From Vibrio sp. LaRot3 (lineage in GTDB: Bacteria; Pseudomonadota; Gammaproteobacteria; Enterobacterales; Vibrionaceae), in contig NZ_JAPPTI010000007.1 in assembly GCF_027587025.1 (NCBI RefSeq), forward strand, positions 1-64,000: a stretch of DNA of 64,000 bases. The letters run 5' to 3'. The notes below the pieces were generated by a model. The model was not told where the DNA came from. It searched no databases and saw only the letters and a program-made list of their open reading frames with translations. This document shows, one piece after another, positions 53,976-63,769 of the stretch. Position 1 is the stretch's first letter; the number at the start of each line of letters is the position of its first letter. A program made the translations under genes and the position numbers.

Positions 53976-56015
53976 ATGAAAAGGGACATTCGAGTTAAAC
54001 CCCATAAGTCAGTCGTGTGTTTGGCCGTTGGTCTGGCGCTTTCATTCTCTGCATTGGCCGAAGAAAGTGCATATTTCGACGAAGTAGTCGTTTGGGGGAC
54101 GAAAGTATCAAGTAGCTCGGAGTCTATCGGTGCTGATGATATGTCGCTAAAGCAGGCTGATCATATGTCTGACTTGCTGCGTGATGTACCGGGCGTTGAT
54201 GTTGGCGGTACGCATTCAGTCAATCAGCGTATTAATATCCGTGGTTTAGGTGAAACCGATTTAGACATTCGCCTTGATGGCGCTTCTCAGCACGCCAATA
54301 TGTTCCACCATATTGGTAACCTTACTCTTAACCCTGACATTCTAAAGTCGGCTGAGATTCAAGTAGGTAACAACTCGGTTGTTCAAGGTGGCCTAGGTGG
54401 CTCAGTCTATTTTGAAACCAAAGATGCCAAAGAACTGCTGCGTGGCGGCGAAAGCGTAGGTGTCCGCGTATATGGTGGATATGCAAGTAACGCCAGCCAT
54501 AAAGGGTCAATCACCGGTTATGCGCAATTGAGCGACAAGATCGATGGCATGTTGTACATACATGGCGTGGACAATGACAACTTTGAAGATGGCAACGGTA
54601 CAGAGACTTATGGCGTCGATGGTGAAATCTACAACATCCTAGGCAAATTTGGTTTTGAACCGTCTGACCAGCATAGATTCGAACTGTCTTACGATTTATA
54701 TCGTGACGAAGGTGAATACAGTGCGCGTCCTGACCGTGGTCAAGATGCGAATACAACAGGTCGTGACGCTGATTTGTTGTTACCGACAGAATACGATCGC
54801 GATACGGTTCGCTTAGGGTATGAGTTTACCAGTGCAAATCATAATGCAGATGTCACCTTATACAGCTCAACCACAGAAATTACTCGTGATGAAACCCCGA
54901 CGTCGTGGGGGGTCTTAAACAGAGACAGTATCAATACAGCGAAGAACCAAAACGTGGGTTTGAGTGCTAAGGTGCAATCGGATATTGAGCTTGGCTCTAT
55001 CGGTAATACCGTTACTTACGGTTTTGATTACATGGACAAAAACTCGTCGAGCACCTACGACGGTGTTCAATACATGGATGAAGATGCAATCAGCACGGCT
55101 ATCTTCCTAGAAGATAGGATTCAACTCATTGAGCAGTTTGCGCTAACTTTAGGTATTCGCTACGACGATTATCATCGCAAAGCGGAAACCAGTGATACCA
55201 GCTACGACGAAGTGACTTGGGCGATTGCTGGTGAGTTTGATGTAACGGATTCATTCCAAGTTTTCGCAAGCACGCGCACGCTGTTTAAAGCGCCTGAACT
55301 GTTAGAGACATTCATCCAGTTCCAACAAAGTACGGTTCTGGCGGAGGAGCTGCGTCCAGAAACGGGTCGAAATAGCCAAGTCGGGTTTAAGTTTAATCAC
55401 TGGGCGGGGGAACACTACTTCGGGTCTAACCTAACGGTATTTAAAACCCAAATCGATGACTACATCATTGAAGGTTATGATCGTTCCATCAGTGGCTATT
55501 ACATCCAAAACGGTTTCGATATTGAACTAGAAGGTTTCGAGCTGTCTGGTGTGTACGGTTACCAAGGTTTCACCGGTAAGCTAAGCTATGCGAAAAGCGA
55601 TGCTGACAACGTAACAGATGGTGGTCCATACGCTTCAACCGGTAGCATGCCGCGCAGTAAAGATATTGGTGATTCAGTGTCTTTGACGCTTGATTATCAA
55701 ATGGATGATTTAGGTCTTATCTTCGGTTGGAACTCACAATTTGTTATGGACGAAGACAATGTTCTTCAAGGTAATCCAGTGAAAGAAGGCTACGACGTAC
55801 ACAACCTTTATGTTCAATGGGTACCGACACAACATGACAACCTGTCTGTTACGTTTGGTATTGATAACGTGTTTGATGAGACTTACACATCACATGCCTC
55901 AACCAGTGGCGTAGGGACACTATACGACTCATCACGCAATCCGGTAGGTACGTATTTAGCGGATGACTTTGAGCCGGGCCGTAACTTTAAACTGTCTGCA
56001 GCTTACCATTTTTAA
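53976..56015 (+). CDS. TonB-dependent siderophore receptor
   Basis: The 679-residue protein has a signal peptide (residues 1-28 or so), a TonB box DEVVVWGTK, a plug domain (RINIRGLGETDLDIRLDG, then NNSVVQGGLGGSVYFETKD) and a C-terminal beta-barrel that ends SAAYHF, with the final Phe needed for assembly. AAGAGGAAG precedes ATG 53976. It is the likely outer-membrane partner of the vctPDGC-like importer, though its substrate could be a different ferric siderophore such as ferrioxamine. A divergent AraC gene fits ligand-induced control. Confidence 0.92.
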   Translation: MKRDIRVKPHKSVVCLAVGLALSFSALAEESAYFDEVVVWGTKVSSSSESIGADDMSLKQADHMSDLLRDVPGVDVGGTHSVNQRINIRGLGETDLDIRLDGASQHANMFHHIGNLTLNPDILKSAEIQVGNNSVVQGGLGGSVYFETKDAKELLRGGESVGVRVYGGYASNASHKGSITGYAQLSDKIDGMLYIHGVDNDNFEDGNGTETYGVDGEIYNILGKFGFEPSDQHRFELSYDLYRDEGEYSARPDRGQDANTTGRDADLLLPTEYDRDTVRLGYEFTSANHNADVTLYSSTTEITRDETPTSWGVLNRDSINTAKNQNVGLSAKVQSDIELGSIGNTVTYGFDYMDKNSSSTYDGVQYMDEDAISTAIFLEDRIQLIEQFALTLGIRYDDYHRKAETSDTSYDEVTWAIAGEFDVTDSFQVFASTRTLFKAPELLETFIQFQQSTVLAEELRPETGRNSQVGFKFNHWAGEHYFGSNLTVFKTQIDDYIIEGYDRSISGYYIQNGFDIELEGFELSGVYGYQGFTGKLSYAKSDADNVTDGGPYASTGSMPRSKDIGDSVSLTLDYQMDDLGLIFGWNSQFVMDEDNVLQGNPVKEGYDVHNLYVQWVPTQHDNLSVTFGIDNVFDETYTSHASTSGVGTLYDSSRNPVGTYLADDFEPGRNFKLSAAYHF

Positions 56016-56042
56016 CCTTCATTAAATGTGTTGTTGCATTAG

Positions 56043-56067
56043 CTGCCCATTTTGGGCAGTTTTTTTT
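56043..56067 (+). terminator. Rho-independent terminator
   Basis: CTGCCCA-TTT-TGGGCAG followed by TTTTTTTT, just after the receptor gene. Confidence 0.92.
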
Positions 56068-56216
56068 GGTTTAAAATCTAGTTGAACGCCATATAGACTT
56101 GTTCAAATTGTCATCAAACTATGAGTTCGATTCAAAAATTTTGTAATGCTTGAAAGTTTGCATTGATGGTCATTGTTTATGTTTTGCGCTTTATCTAGTC
56201 GATTTTTGTGCATAAA

Positions 56217-56234
56217 ATGCCTCAAAAGAGGCAT
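56217..56234. other. Perfect stem-loop
   Basis: ATGCCTC-AAAA-GAGGCAT. On the other strand it is followed by TTTT, so it may end minus-strand transcripts; on the + strand it has no T tail. It could also be a protein-binding site. Confidence 0.6.
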
Positions 56235-56359
56235 GTGAACAGGCGATGTAAGACGTTAAAATGGAGTTGCTCACTTTCCGCTATGCCTTGTTTTTAGTAG
56301 GTCTATGCAAGGTATTGAATGCTTTTCGAATAATTTCCAACCGCAAATAAAATTGATTC

Positions 56360-56373
56360 TTGCTTTAGATCAA
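56360..56373 (+). promoter_or_regulatory. FNR-like site before ackA
   Basis: TTGCT-TTAG-ATCAA differs from the FNR consensus TTGAT-N4-ATCAA by one base. It is 131 bases before ackA, in keeping with oxygen-dependent acetate formation. Confidence 0.5.
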
Positions 56374-56503
56374 GAAAAAAACGTTTGTCCTGCAATTAAA
56401 GCTAAAAGAAAGTTGAAAGATTTAAAAATTATTTTAATATTTAAACTCATTAAACAATGAAGCATCTGCTTCTACATTAAGTCTGAAACAGGATACATAC
56501 CTC

Positions 56504-57697
56504 ATGTCTAACTCGTTAGTGTTGGTTATTAACTCTGGTAGCTCTTCTCTTAAGTTCGCAGTCATCGATTCAAATACGGGCGACGCGCTTGTTAGTGGCT
56601 TAGGCGAATGCTTTGGTTTACCTGAAGCAGTTATCAGTTGGAAATATAACGGCGAAAAAACCGAAGAAGCCATCACTGCGGCAGATAACCATCACCAACA
56701 TGCGATTAACCGCATTGTTGCGCTTATCGAGACATTAGGTTTCTCATCAGACTTAGTAGCAGTAGGCCACCGCATTGTTCACGGTGGTGAGAAGTTTACA
56801 TCGACAGTACGTATCGATGAGCATGTTTTAGCCGAGATTGAACGTCTTTCAGACCTAGCTCCGCTCCACAACCCTGCTGGTGCGAAAGGCATTCAAGCGG
56901 CTATGACTGCTTTCCCTGCATTACCTCAGTTTGCAGTATTCGACACGGCATTCCACCAAACCATGCCAGCGAGAGCATTCACTGGTGCGATTGCGAAAGA
57001 ACTTTACTCTGAATTTGGTGTGCGTCGTTACGGTTTCCACGGTACTAGCCACTACTACGTGAGCCGTGAAGCTGCGAAGATGATTGACAAGCCTGTAGAA
57101 GAATCAAGCTTCATCTCTGTTCACCTAGGTAACGGTGCTTCTGTTTGTGCGATTAATAATGGTGAGTCTGTTGATACCTCAATGGGCTTCACGCCACTGT
57201 CTGGTCTGATGATGGGCACACGTTGTGGTGACCTTGACCCAGGCATCATCGAGTACCTTCTTAAGAAAGGTTGGTCTCAAGAGAAAGTGTTCAATTCATT
57301 GAACAAAGCTTCTGGCTTCTTAGGTGTATCTGGCCTAACAAGCGATGCTCGCGGTATTTTAGAAGCGATGGAAGAGGGTCACGAAGGTGCAACTTTAGCA
57401 TTCCAAGTATTTACATACCGTGTGTCTAAATACATTGCATCTTACCTTGCAGCGCTAGATTCATTCGACGGCATCATCTTCACTGGTGGTATTGGTGAAA
57501 ACTCACTGCCAATTCGCCGTGAGATTCTAAGCAATCTGAAACTTCTTGGTTTTGTAGAAGACGCTAAGGGTAATGAAGATGCTCGCTTTGGTAACGCAGG
57601 TGTTATCGCGAAATCTGCAGTGCTAGATGCAGTTGCAATGGTTATCCCTACTAACGAAGAATTCGTAATTGCACAGCAGTCAGTAGAGCTGCTATAA
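56504..57697 (+). CDS. ackA: Acetate kinase
   Basis: The 397-residue protein is a full-length acetate kinase: VINSGSSSLKFAV near the N-terminus, HRIVHGG, FDTAFHQTMP and GYGFHGTSH-type signatures (here RYGFHGTSH), VHLGNGAS and FTGGIGENS. It makes ATP from acetyl-phosphate in fermentation or acetyl-phosphate from acetate. No pta gene adjoins it, so it is likely the second, stand-alone ackA of Vibrio. The FNR-like site upstream suits anaerobic use. Confidence 0.95.
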   Translation: MSNSLVLVINSGSSSLKFAVIDSNTGDALVSGLGECFGLPEAVISWKYNGEKTEEAITAADNHHQHAINRIVALIETLGFSSDLVAVGHRIVHGGEKFTSTVRIDEHVLAEIERLSDLAPLHNPAGAKGIQAAMTAFPALPQFAVFDTAFHQTMPARAFTGAIAKELYSEFGVRRYGFHGTSHYYVSREAAKMIDKPVEESSFISVHLGNGASVCAINNGESVDTSMGFTPLSGLMMGTRCGDLDPGIIEYLLKKGWSQEKVFNSLNKASGFLGVSGLTSDARGILEAMEEGHEGATLAFQVFTYRVSKYIASYLAALDSFDGIIFTGGIGENSLPIRREILSNLKLLGFVEDAKGNEDARFGNAGVIAKSAVLDAVAMVIPTNEEFVIAQQSVELL

Positions 57698-57724
57698 AAC
57701 TCTACTCATTTTGGGAACTAAGCT

Positions 57725-57758
57725 AAAGCCCTTTCCGTTTGGAAAGGGCTTTTCTTTT
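57725..57758 (+). terminator. Rho-independent terminator
   Basis: AAAGCCCTTTCC-GTTT-GGAAAGGGCTTT then T-rich, after ackA. Confidence 0.92.
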
Positions 57759-57913
57759 ATCTGCCAGATGAAGAGGTGTGCTGATAGAGTATGAGTTTAC
57801 ATCTACTAACGAATCGACTTGATTATCTTCATGCATGCTAATCAGTTTCGGATATACTAACGTCATACCTGCCTCATGATGCGTGAAGGCATTGATCAGT
57901 AACGGATAAGATT

Positions 57914-58039
57914 ATGTTTTTGTTTAAGAGGCTAGCTAAGCTGGCAGTGATTTGTGTGGTGTTTTTCACTCTTTTCGACGTTATTAATTCTGGTAGTGTG
58001 ACTTGGCCTTATCGGCTGATATCTGCGTTGGGTTTTTAG
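57914..58039 (+). CDS. Small 41-residue membrane protein
   Basis: The reading frame ATG 57914 to TAG 58039 gives a 41-residue product with a basic start (LFKRLAKL), one hydrophobic helix (residues 9-24, LAVICVVFFTLFDVI) and a tail PYRLISALGF. GGATAAG precedes it. It is too short to be caught by size filters and lies in the gap after ackA. Unrecognised; the sequence looks like a genuine small inner-membrane protein, but conservation in other Vibrio would have to prove it. Confidence 0.6.
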   Translation: MFLFKRLAKLAVICVVFFTLFDVINSGSVTWPYRLISALGF

Positions 58040-58106
58040 TCTTATTACTTCCCCTTACTAACTCTTTGTCTTATCTTAGTTATTTGATGTAATGAGAGGA
58101 TAAGAC

Positions 58107-58622
58107 ATGGAGCTAGTTGTTCCCTCCCCAAACTATCAACACGCATTTGAGCAATTCTACTTTGACTACGTGAAGAACGATCCAGTAAATGGTGAGTGCT
58201 ATGCGGAATGTATGTCGAATTTCTCTGCCTATGTACGCTCTTTGCTAGATGAAGCGCAAGGAATCAACTTAAAACCGACTTATGTTCCTTGTTCTCATCA
58301 TTGGTTTATCAATCCACAAGGGCAGATCGTGGGAGTGATACGAGTACGTCATAACATAGATAATACGTTTCTTAGCCAAGAAGGCGGTCATATAGGTTAT
58401 GACATTGCTCCATCCCAGCGTGGACAGGGGTACGGAAAGGCAATGTTGGCAGCTGTACTACCTGAACTAAAATCATTAGATATATCCCGAGCATTGATTA
58501 CCGCTGATGAGGACAATATTGCTTCACGTCGTGTTATAGAGGCTAACGGAGGTCAGTTAGATAACGTTATTTTTGGCGCAACCTTTCAGTGTCAATTGGC
58601 AAGATATTGGGTTTCAATTTAA
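58107..58622 (+). CDS. GNAT-family N-acetyltransferase
   Basis: The 171-residue protein carries the motif HIGYDIAPSQRGQGYGKAML near residues 95-114 with the acetyl-CoA loop. The N-terminal half has many aromatic and acidic residues. Substrate unknown; the strand YDIAPSQRG is typical of acetyltransferases acting on small molecules. AGAGGATAAGAC precedes ATG 58107. Confidence 0.9.
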   Translation: MELVVPSPNYQHAFEQFYFDYVKNDPVNGECYAECMSNFSAYVRSLLDEAQGINLKPTYVPCSHHWFINPQGQIVGVIRVRHNIDNTFLSQEGGHIGYDIAPSQRGQGYGKAMLAAVLPELKSLDISRALITADEDNIASRRVIEANGGQLDNVIFGATFQCQLARYWVSI

Positions 58623-58673
58623 AAATCTGCAACTCAATTTAATGGCACTGATTTTTTTAAGTAGGAGCTAGAT

Positions 58674-59048
58674 ATGGATGTTAAGCCTGTACACCAAGCC
58701 CGCTGTCATTGCGGCACTGTGGTATTAGAACTGACTCTGCCGAATGGAATTGAAGACCCAAGGCGCTGTACGTGTTCGATGTGTAGGAAACGTGGTGCTA
58801 TGGCAGCATCAGTGCTGTTAGAAAACTTAAAGGTGATTGAAGGGGAAGACAATCTGACCTGCTATCAATTTAATACTATGACCGCAAAACATTACTTTTG
58901 TAAGACTTGTGGTATATACACCCATCATCAACGTCGATCCAATCCATATCAATACGCAATTAATGTCGCCTGTTTAGATGATATTAATCCTTATGATCTT
59001 GAGCCTGTGCCGATTAACGATGGTATTAATCATCCCTCAGATCGCTAA
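58674..59048 (+). CDS. GFA (CENP-V)-fold zinc protein
   Basis: The 124-residue protein has the zinc ligands C11-x-C13, C32-x-C34-xx-C37 and C76-xx-C79 of the GFA family, the same spacing as the cassette copy at 11337. AGGAGC precedes ATG 58674. Function unknown beyond the fold. The nearby acetyltransferase is on the same strand 51 bases before it, so they may share a transcript. Confidence 0.9.
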   Translation: MDVKPVHQARCHCGTVVLELTLPNGIEDPRRCTCSMCRKRGAMAASVLLENLKVIEGEDNLTCYQFNTMTAKHYFCKTCGIYTHHQRRSNPYQYAINVACLDDINPYDLEPVPINDGINHPSDR

Positions 59049-59485
59049 ACGTTATTTTTGGTCGATATGAGTACGATTTTCGTGCTTACTCATTTTGTGC
59101 ATGAAAGTTGACTATTTATTAATCTAAAGTATTTACAAAACAGTAACTTGTTGGGTGCTTTTTGATCGCTTGTGGCACATGCATGTTGATGTACGTCGCA
59201 CGCATAGATTTTATGAATGTGTTTTGCTTCTATAATTTGAGATGATTACAGGTGTTTGATTATTTAACTTTTGGAAAAAGTGTTTGTTTTATAATTGTTT
59301 AATTGATCATTTTATTTATTTTTCCTTCCTTAAGTTCTTGTTAAAACTTCAATTTCCCTCCTTCTTAATCAAGAAAATTTAGGCGCTTATTGATGCAATT
59401 TATGCAAACTTGTATGCAACATTTTGTCTAAATAATGCACTAATTCTATTAACTTCAAATTTATAGAATTAACTCTACGGAAAAT
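59049..59485. other. 437-bp AT-rich gap, nothing recognised
   Basis: Long poly-T and AT-rich stretches and no frame of note. It probably holds the promoter for the chemoreceptor gene. Confidence 0.6.
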
Positions 59486-61084
59486 GTGGATATCAACTAC
59501 CCAAAAAGTGTAACTTATGCGGCGTTTATCGCAGAGATGAGACAAGAAATGGGTCGCAGAAATAAGAATGTCGTAGATGAAGAAGTTAAATTTAGTGAAG
59601 AACTGGTTTCTACTACTGACAAGAGAGGCGTAATTACTTACGCCAATGAGGCATTTTCTCGGGTTTGCGGATACAGCCAAGAAGAATTAGTGAACACTAA
59701 TCATAATATTGTGCGTCATCCCGATATGCCCAAAGCCGCATTTAAAGATTTATGGGTTAACCTTGAAGCTGGCGCTTCATGGCGTGGAGCGGTGAAGAAC
59801 CGTTGTAAAGATGGTCGCTACTATTGGGTAGATGCGTTTGTGACGCCTATTTTACGCAATGGTTCGGTAGTGGGCTATCAGTCGGTACGTTCTCCCCTTG
59901 ATGATAAGCTTAAACAACGGGCTGAACGTCTATACAGAAAGGTAAATGCAGGTAAAGCACTCGTACCGTTCTGGAGTCAGTTTAAGTTTCGATTGGTGGC
60001 TTTTATTTCTTTAGGCGCTGCAATTGTCGCTGGTAGCTATTGGTTACCGTTATTAAGCGTATTACTGTTGGCGTTGCCTTTTGTCTGCTTCCAACCTGAA
60101 ATTTTCTCAGCTCCGCAGTTCTACACCAAGTTATTAGGTCAATACGACAGTGTCTCTCGTTTGGTTTTCTCGGGGGCTCAACCACATGGCGTTGCAGATT
60201 ACCACTTGAAAATGGCGCACGGGAAAATCCATACAATACTTGGCCGTGTTCAGGATCAATGCAGCGGCCTTGAGCAAAACGTGCTGAATTTGAAAAAGGC
60301 CGCTGAAGATACACAAGGCGGCGTAGAGCAAGAAGCAACAGAGATTCATCATATTAGCCATTCGGTAGAGAAAATCGTGACCGCTATTGATGATGTTGAA
60401 CAGCGCATTACGCAAGCTTCCGAGCAAGTGGAACAAGCGAATCAGCAATGCATTAATGCAGAATCAAATATGCATCAAACCAAAACGGCGATTGATTCTT
60501 TGTCGGGTCAAATTCAGAAATCGAGCGAATCTTCTGCTGAGCTGACTCAAGAAGCCGAACGAATCGATGCCATCATGGTAGAGATTAAAGGCATTGCTGA
60601 ACAAACTAACTTACTTGCACTCAACGCTGCAATTGAAGCAGCAAGGGCAGGGGAGTCTGGCCGTGGCTTTGCAGTAGTAGCTGATGAGGTGCGAAACCTT
60701 TCTTCTCGAACGAATTCTGCAACAGAGCAAATTCAGGCTTCTATTTCTGGAATGCAAGAAACACTACGTCATTGGCAATCTGAAATGGGTAAAGAGAAAG
60801 AGACGGTCGATCACTGTGTTGATCAAGCACTGCAATCTCAGCAATCTTTATCAGCTGTCATGGGGTCAATGGCAAGTATTTCTGAACTGTCACAGCAGAT
60901 CAGTGAAGTAGCACAGCATCAAGCCCATCTCTCGAAAGAGATCAGCAGTAACATTGAACAAATTGACAGTCTCTCTCAGCACAATGCGCAACAAGCTGAG
61001 ATAGTAAATTCTCAATCAAGTGATATTTCGGTTAAAGCGACTGAGCTTACCGGGCTAAGAGATACCTTTAACGAGCGTAGTTAA
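59486..61084 (+). CDS. PAS-containing methyl-accepting chemotaxis protein (Aer-like)
   Basis: The 532-residue protein has a short N-terminal extension, then an Aer-type PAS domain (residues 45-140) with [19 protein letters not shown], two membrane helices (about residues 167-195) with no periplasmic sensing domain, and a signalling domain with the core [25 protein letters not shown]. Aer senses redox state through FAD bound to PAS and steers swimming to good oxygen or energy levels, so this one likely does too. Start GTG 59486 with CGGAAA upstream. Confidence 0.92.
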   Translation: MDINYPKSVTYAAFIAEMRQEMGRRNKNVVDEEVKFSEELVSTTDKRGVITYANEAFSRVCGYSQEELVNTNHNIVRHPDMPKAAFKDLWVNLEAGASWRGAVKNRCKDGRYYWVDAFVTPILRNGSVVGYQSVRSPLDDKLKQRAERLYRKVNAGKALVPFWSQFKFRLVAFISLGAAIVAGSYWLPLLSVLLLALPFVCFQPEIFSAPQFYTKLLGQYDSVSRLVFSGAQPHGVADYHLKMAHGKIHTILGRVQDQCSGLEQNVLNLKKAAEDTQGGVEQEATEIHHISHSVEKIVTAIDDVEQRITQASEQVEQANQQCINAESNMHQTKTAIDSLSGQIQKSSESSAELTQEAERIDAIMVEIKGIAEQTNLLALNAAIEAARAGESGRGFAVVADEVRNLSSRTNSATEQIQASISGMQETLRHWQSEMGKEKETVDHCVDQALQSQQSLSAVMGSMASISELSQQISEVAQHQAHLSKEISSNIEQIDSLSQHNAQQAEIVNSQSSDISVKATELTGLRDTFNERS

Positions 61085-61110
61085 ATTGTATTGAGTTTAT
61101 ATAGAGAAAA

Positions 61111-61138
61111 CAAAGCCCTACTAAGGGCTTTGTTTTTA
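61111..61138. terminator. Rho-independent terminator, bidirectional
   Basis: CAAAGCCC-TACTAA-GGGCTTTG followed by T-rich sequence; convergent with the next gene. Confidence 0.9.
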
Positions 61139-61178
61139 TTTGATGAATTCATCTAAGTCGATTGAGTTCTTAATCAGG

Positions 61179-62414
61179 TTAGTCAGTATATTCTTCCTTA
61201 GGTGCGCCTTTAAAGTTAATGGTGTTGGTATTGACCACGTCGCCATTGCTAAACTCGACGTTTACTGGACCAATCATGTACCATTTGCCGCTGATTTCGC
61301 TTTCAGTGAAGACCTTGTGCGTGCCATCGGCGATGCTGTCACCATTGTAGTAGACCGTTCCTGTTGTAGCAGCTACATCGCTGCGGCCAATTTGGGCTGA
61401 AACACCGCTATTTTTGTAGTTGATTGCCTCAATAAACACAAATTCTGCAGGGTAGTCTGCTTCGATGTTTATCTGATTAGACATATCACTTTCAACGTAA
61501 TCTGCTACTAGGTTTTTCCAGTTTGTCAGATTTTCTAGATGAGTATGTGTAATCCCTGTCGCACTCTTTGCAGCCATAAAGGCATCAAAAGCGGTTTTAA
61601 AGTCGCCAGATGACTTAGCTTGTGTGTAAAGATCGAACCATTCTCGTACCGAAATACCGTATTTTTTGCTAAGCACGGCAATAGTTGTCACGTAAACATC
61701 GTAGACGTTCTCGTATTTTTGTTTAACGGTGTCTTCGGTCAAGTAAGTGTCAACAGTGATTGGTGAAACAATGCCTGAAGTGCTGGCGTAATTGTCTATC
61801 TCGCGTGCAGGGACAATTTTATCTGCTTGGGCAATATAAACTGCAAGTGCCTCAGTGAACCACTTATACACTTCACCACTGTTGGTCTCACCGCCAAAGA
61901 ATTCAAAACCCGCAACGTGTGTCATCTCGTGCTTCGCTAGGCGGTACAGATCGCTAGGATCGGATTTAAGGTGTTGTTCCCAGCGATTCTCGTAAGCAGA
62001 ACCAGAGTAACCCGCACCGTTAGGGTCGTTAAAACATACTGTCCAACGACTGTTGTTTAATCCAAGCTCTGCGGAAGTTAGGTTAGCATCTGCCATCAAC
62101 TCGTTTAGTGCGACCTGCGCAATTTGACCAGCTTGTTGCAGCTGGCTTGCTGTAATATTGGCAGCCGTTGCTTCAATGAAGAGGTTTTCGGTTTGGTAAG
62201 TGTTTCCAACGCCGCCGGTACATTTACTTAGAAACGAGCCAGAATCGGTGATGGAAACGTTCGCAGCTTTATCCAACAAGACTTGGTTCTTTGACGTGTT
62301 AGGAGTATTGCCATTGTTTGACGTGTTATCGCTAGCTTCGTCACTGCCACAACCAGCGAGAAGTGCAATAGCAATAGAGAGGGTAGTAAGTTTTAATTTA
62401 TTCATATTTTTCAT
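61179..62414 (-). CDS. Lipoprotein with gluzincin-type protease motif
   Basis: The 411-residue protein has a lipoprotein signal (LLAGC, lipidated Cys22). A zinc motif HEMTH appears in the middle (KHEMTHVAGFEFFGG), and about 25 residues later WFTEALAVYIA supplies a glutamate, the gluzincin (HExxH...E) layout of M4, M9 or related peptidases. The C-terminal 90 residues look like a beta-rich domain. It is probably an outer-membrane or surface-anchored peptidase. The start at 62414 is the most likely of several Met. No Shine-Dalgarno is clear. Confidence 0.78.
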   Translation of the reverse strand: MKNMNKLKLTTLSIAIALLAGCGSDEASDNTSNNGNTPNTSKNQVLLDKAANVSITDSGSFLSKCTGGVGNTYQTENLFIEATAANITASQLQQAGQIAQVALNELMADANLTSAELGLNNSRWTVCFNDPNGAGYSGSAYENRWEQHLKSDPSDLYRLAKHEMTHVAGFEFFGGETNSGEVYKWFTEALAVYIAQADKIVPAREIDNYASTSGIVSPITVDTYLTEDTVKQKYENVYDVYVTTIAVLSKKYGISVREWFDLYTQAKSSGDFKTAFDAFMAAKSATGITHTHLENLTNWKNLVADYVESDMSNQINIEADYPAEFVFIEAINYKNSGVSAQIGRSDVAATTGTVYYNGDSIADGTHKVFTESEISGKWYMIGPVNVEFSNGDVVNTNTINFKGAPKEEYTD

Positions 62415-62631
62415 GCATCTATTGAGTTTGATGAAGAGTATGAAGGGGTTAAAAAAGGGAAACAATGAACGTAATTGAAGGCGAAATCCGTAAATTAAAG
62501 GCTCTTAGTGTGACTTTTATCACATTGTAATGATTGAAGTTTCATTGTCTATTATTTGTCTGGAGCTTGGAAGGATTGATCTATAGGATTGGCTAAAACT
62601 AATAAATTCAATAAATTATATTTAGGTAATT

Positions 62632-63639
62632 ATGAAAAAACGTTCATTAGCTCTCCTCACCTCTGCTGCGTTGTTGATCTCATATCAAGCTCATAGCTAT
62701 GACTTAAGTTGGGAAGAATTCGAAGGCGAAGACTTAGAATTGTTAAAGCAGGCTCAAAACTCAAATGATCCCGACGTGTTGTTCCAAGCCGGCCAACTGC
62801 TGATTGATAACTCAATTATGCAAGATGGGATAGATCTTGGTCATGACTACATCGAACGCGCGGTAAAAACTGGCCATGATGGTGCAGAAACCGTTAAAGC
62901 GGACATGGAGTACATGGACGGAAACTATGAAGAAGCATTAGCGCTTTTCCATAAAGCAGAAGCTGGCAACGATCCTTATGTTTTATACAGCCTTGGCGTT
63001 ATGTACTTCGACGGTGAAGGCACAGAGGCAGATGTTCGCAAAGGCAACGATTACTACCTAAAAGCCGCTAAGTTAGGCTCTGACGATGCGATGTACCAGC
63101 TAGCGTTTTCTTACAATGATGGCGTAGGTGTGACTCAAGACTACGCCAAAGCCGCCTATTGGTTTGAGCAAGCAGCTGAAAAAGAAAACATCAGCGCAAT
63201 GTACAACCTAGGTATTTCTTACTTGAATGGCGAAGGTGTTGAAACCAGCTGTAAAAAAGCGATGCAGTGGCTAGAACGTGCGATTGAATTTGACGAGCAC
63301 CCACGTTCGTTTGCAAAGATGGGCGATATCTATTACTACCCTGAATACAAACAACGTTGTGGCTTTAAAAAGACAGATTACGCCCAAGCGTTTTTGTTCT
63401 TTGAAAAAGCGGCCATGCTAGACAATGTTTACGCTCAATATATGGTTGGTTACGCGTATCGCAATGGTCATGGTATCCCTAGCGATTTTGTGAAATCACT
63501 CGCTTGGTTTGAGATTGCCGAAGAGAATGGTGATGAAGATGCAGTGAAAGAGATTCGCGATGTGAAGAAATACATGTCGAAGGAAGATATTGCTAAATCT
63601 GAGCAATATAAAGAAACCATTACTGATGAGATCTGGTAA
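62632..63639 (+). CDS. Sel1-repeat periplasmic protein
   Basis: The 335-residue protein has a signal peptide (residues 1-22) and at least five Sel1-type repeats such as YSLGVMYFDGEGTEADVRKGNDYY, YQLAFSYNDGVGVTQDYAKAAYWFEQAA and YNLGISYLNGEGV. Sel1 repeats are helix-pair scaffolds for protein binding, here in the periplasm or on the outer membrane. Partner unknown. A terminator follows. Confidence 0.9.
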   Translation: MKKRSLALLTSAALLISYQAHSYDLSWEEFEGEDLELLKQAQNSNDPDVLFQAGQLLIDNSIMQDGIDLGHDYIERAVKTGHDGAETVKADMEYMDGNYEEALALFHKAEAGNDPYVLYSLGVMYFDGEGTEADVRKGNDYYLKAAKLGSDDAMYQLAFSYNDGVGVTQDYAKAAYWFEQAAEKENISAMYNLGISYLNGEGVETSCKKAMQWLERAIEFDEHPRSFAKMGDIYYYPEYKQRCGFKKTDYAQAFLFFEKAAMLDNVYAQYMVGYAYRNGHGIPSDFVKSLAWFEIAEENGDEDAVKEIRDVKKYMSKEDIAKSEQYKETITDEIW

Positions 63640-63676
63640 CTGATTTCGCCTTACTATCACTCGTGATTGTATTTTT

Positions 63677-63706
63677 AGAGCCCAAGCCATGCTTGGGCTC
63701 TTTTGT
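63677..63706. terminator. Rho-independent terminator
   Basis: GAGCCCAAGC-CAT-GCTTGGGCTC followed by TTTTG. Confidence 0.9.
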
Positions 63707-63769
63707 TTCTACATACAATTAAACTGGTTATATAATATCGGGGTCTATTTGAAGTGATTATGGAATTAA

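Larger units (their letters stand above)
56068..56503. other. 436-bp regulatory region before ackA
   Basis: No gene is supported. It contains an FNR-like site (56360-56373) and a perfect stem-loop ATGCCTC-AAAA-GAGGCAT at 56217-56234. Confidence 0.7.
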
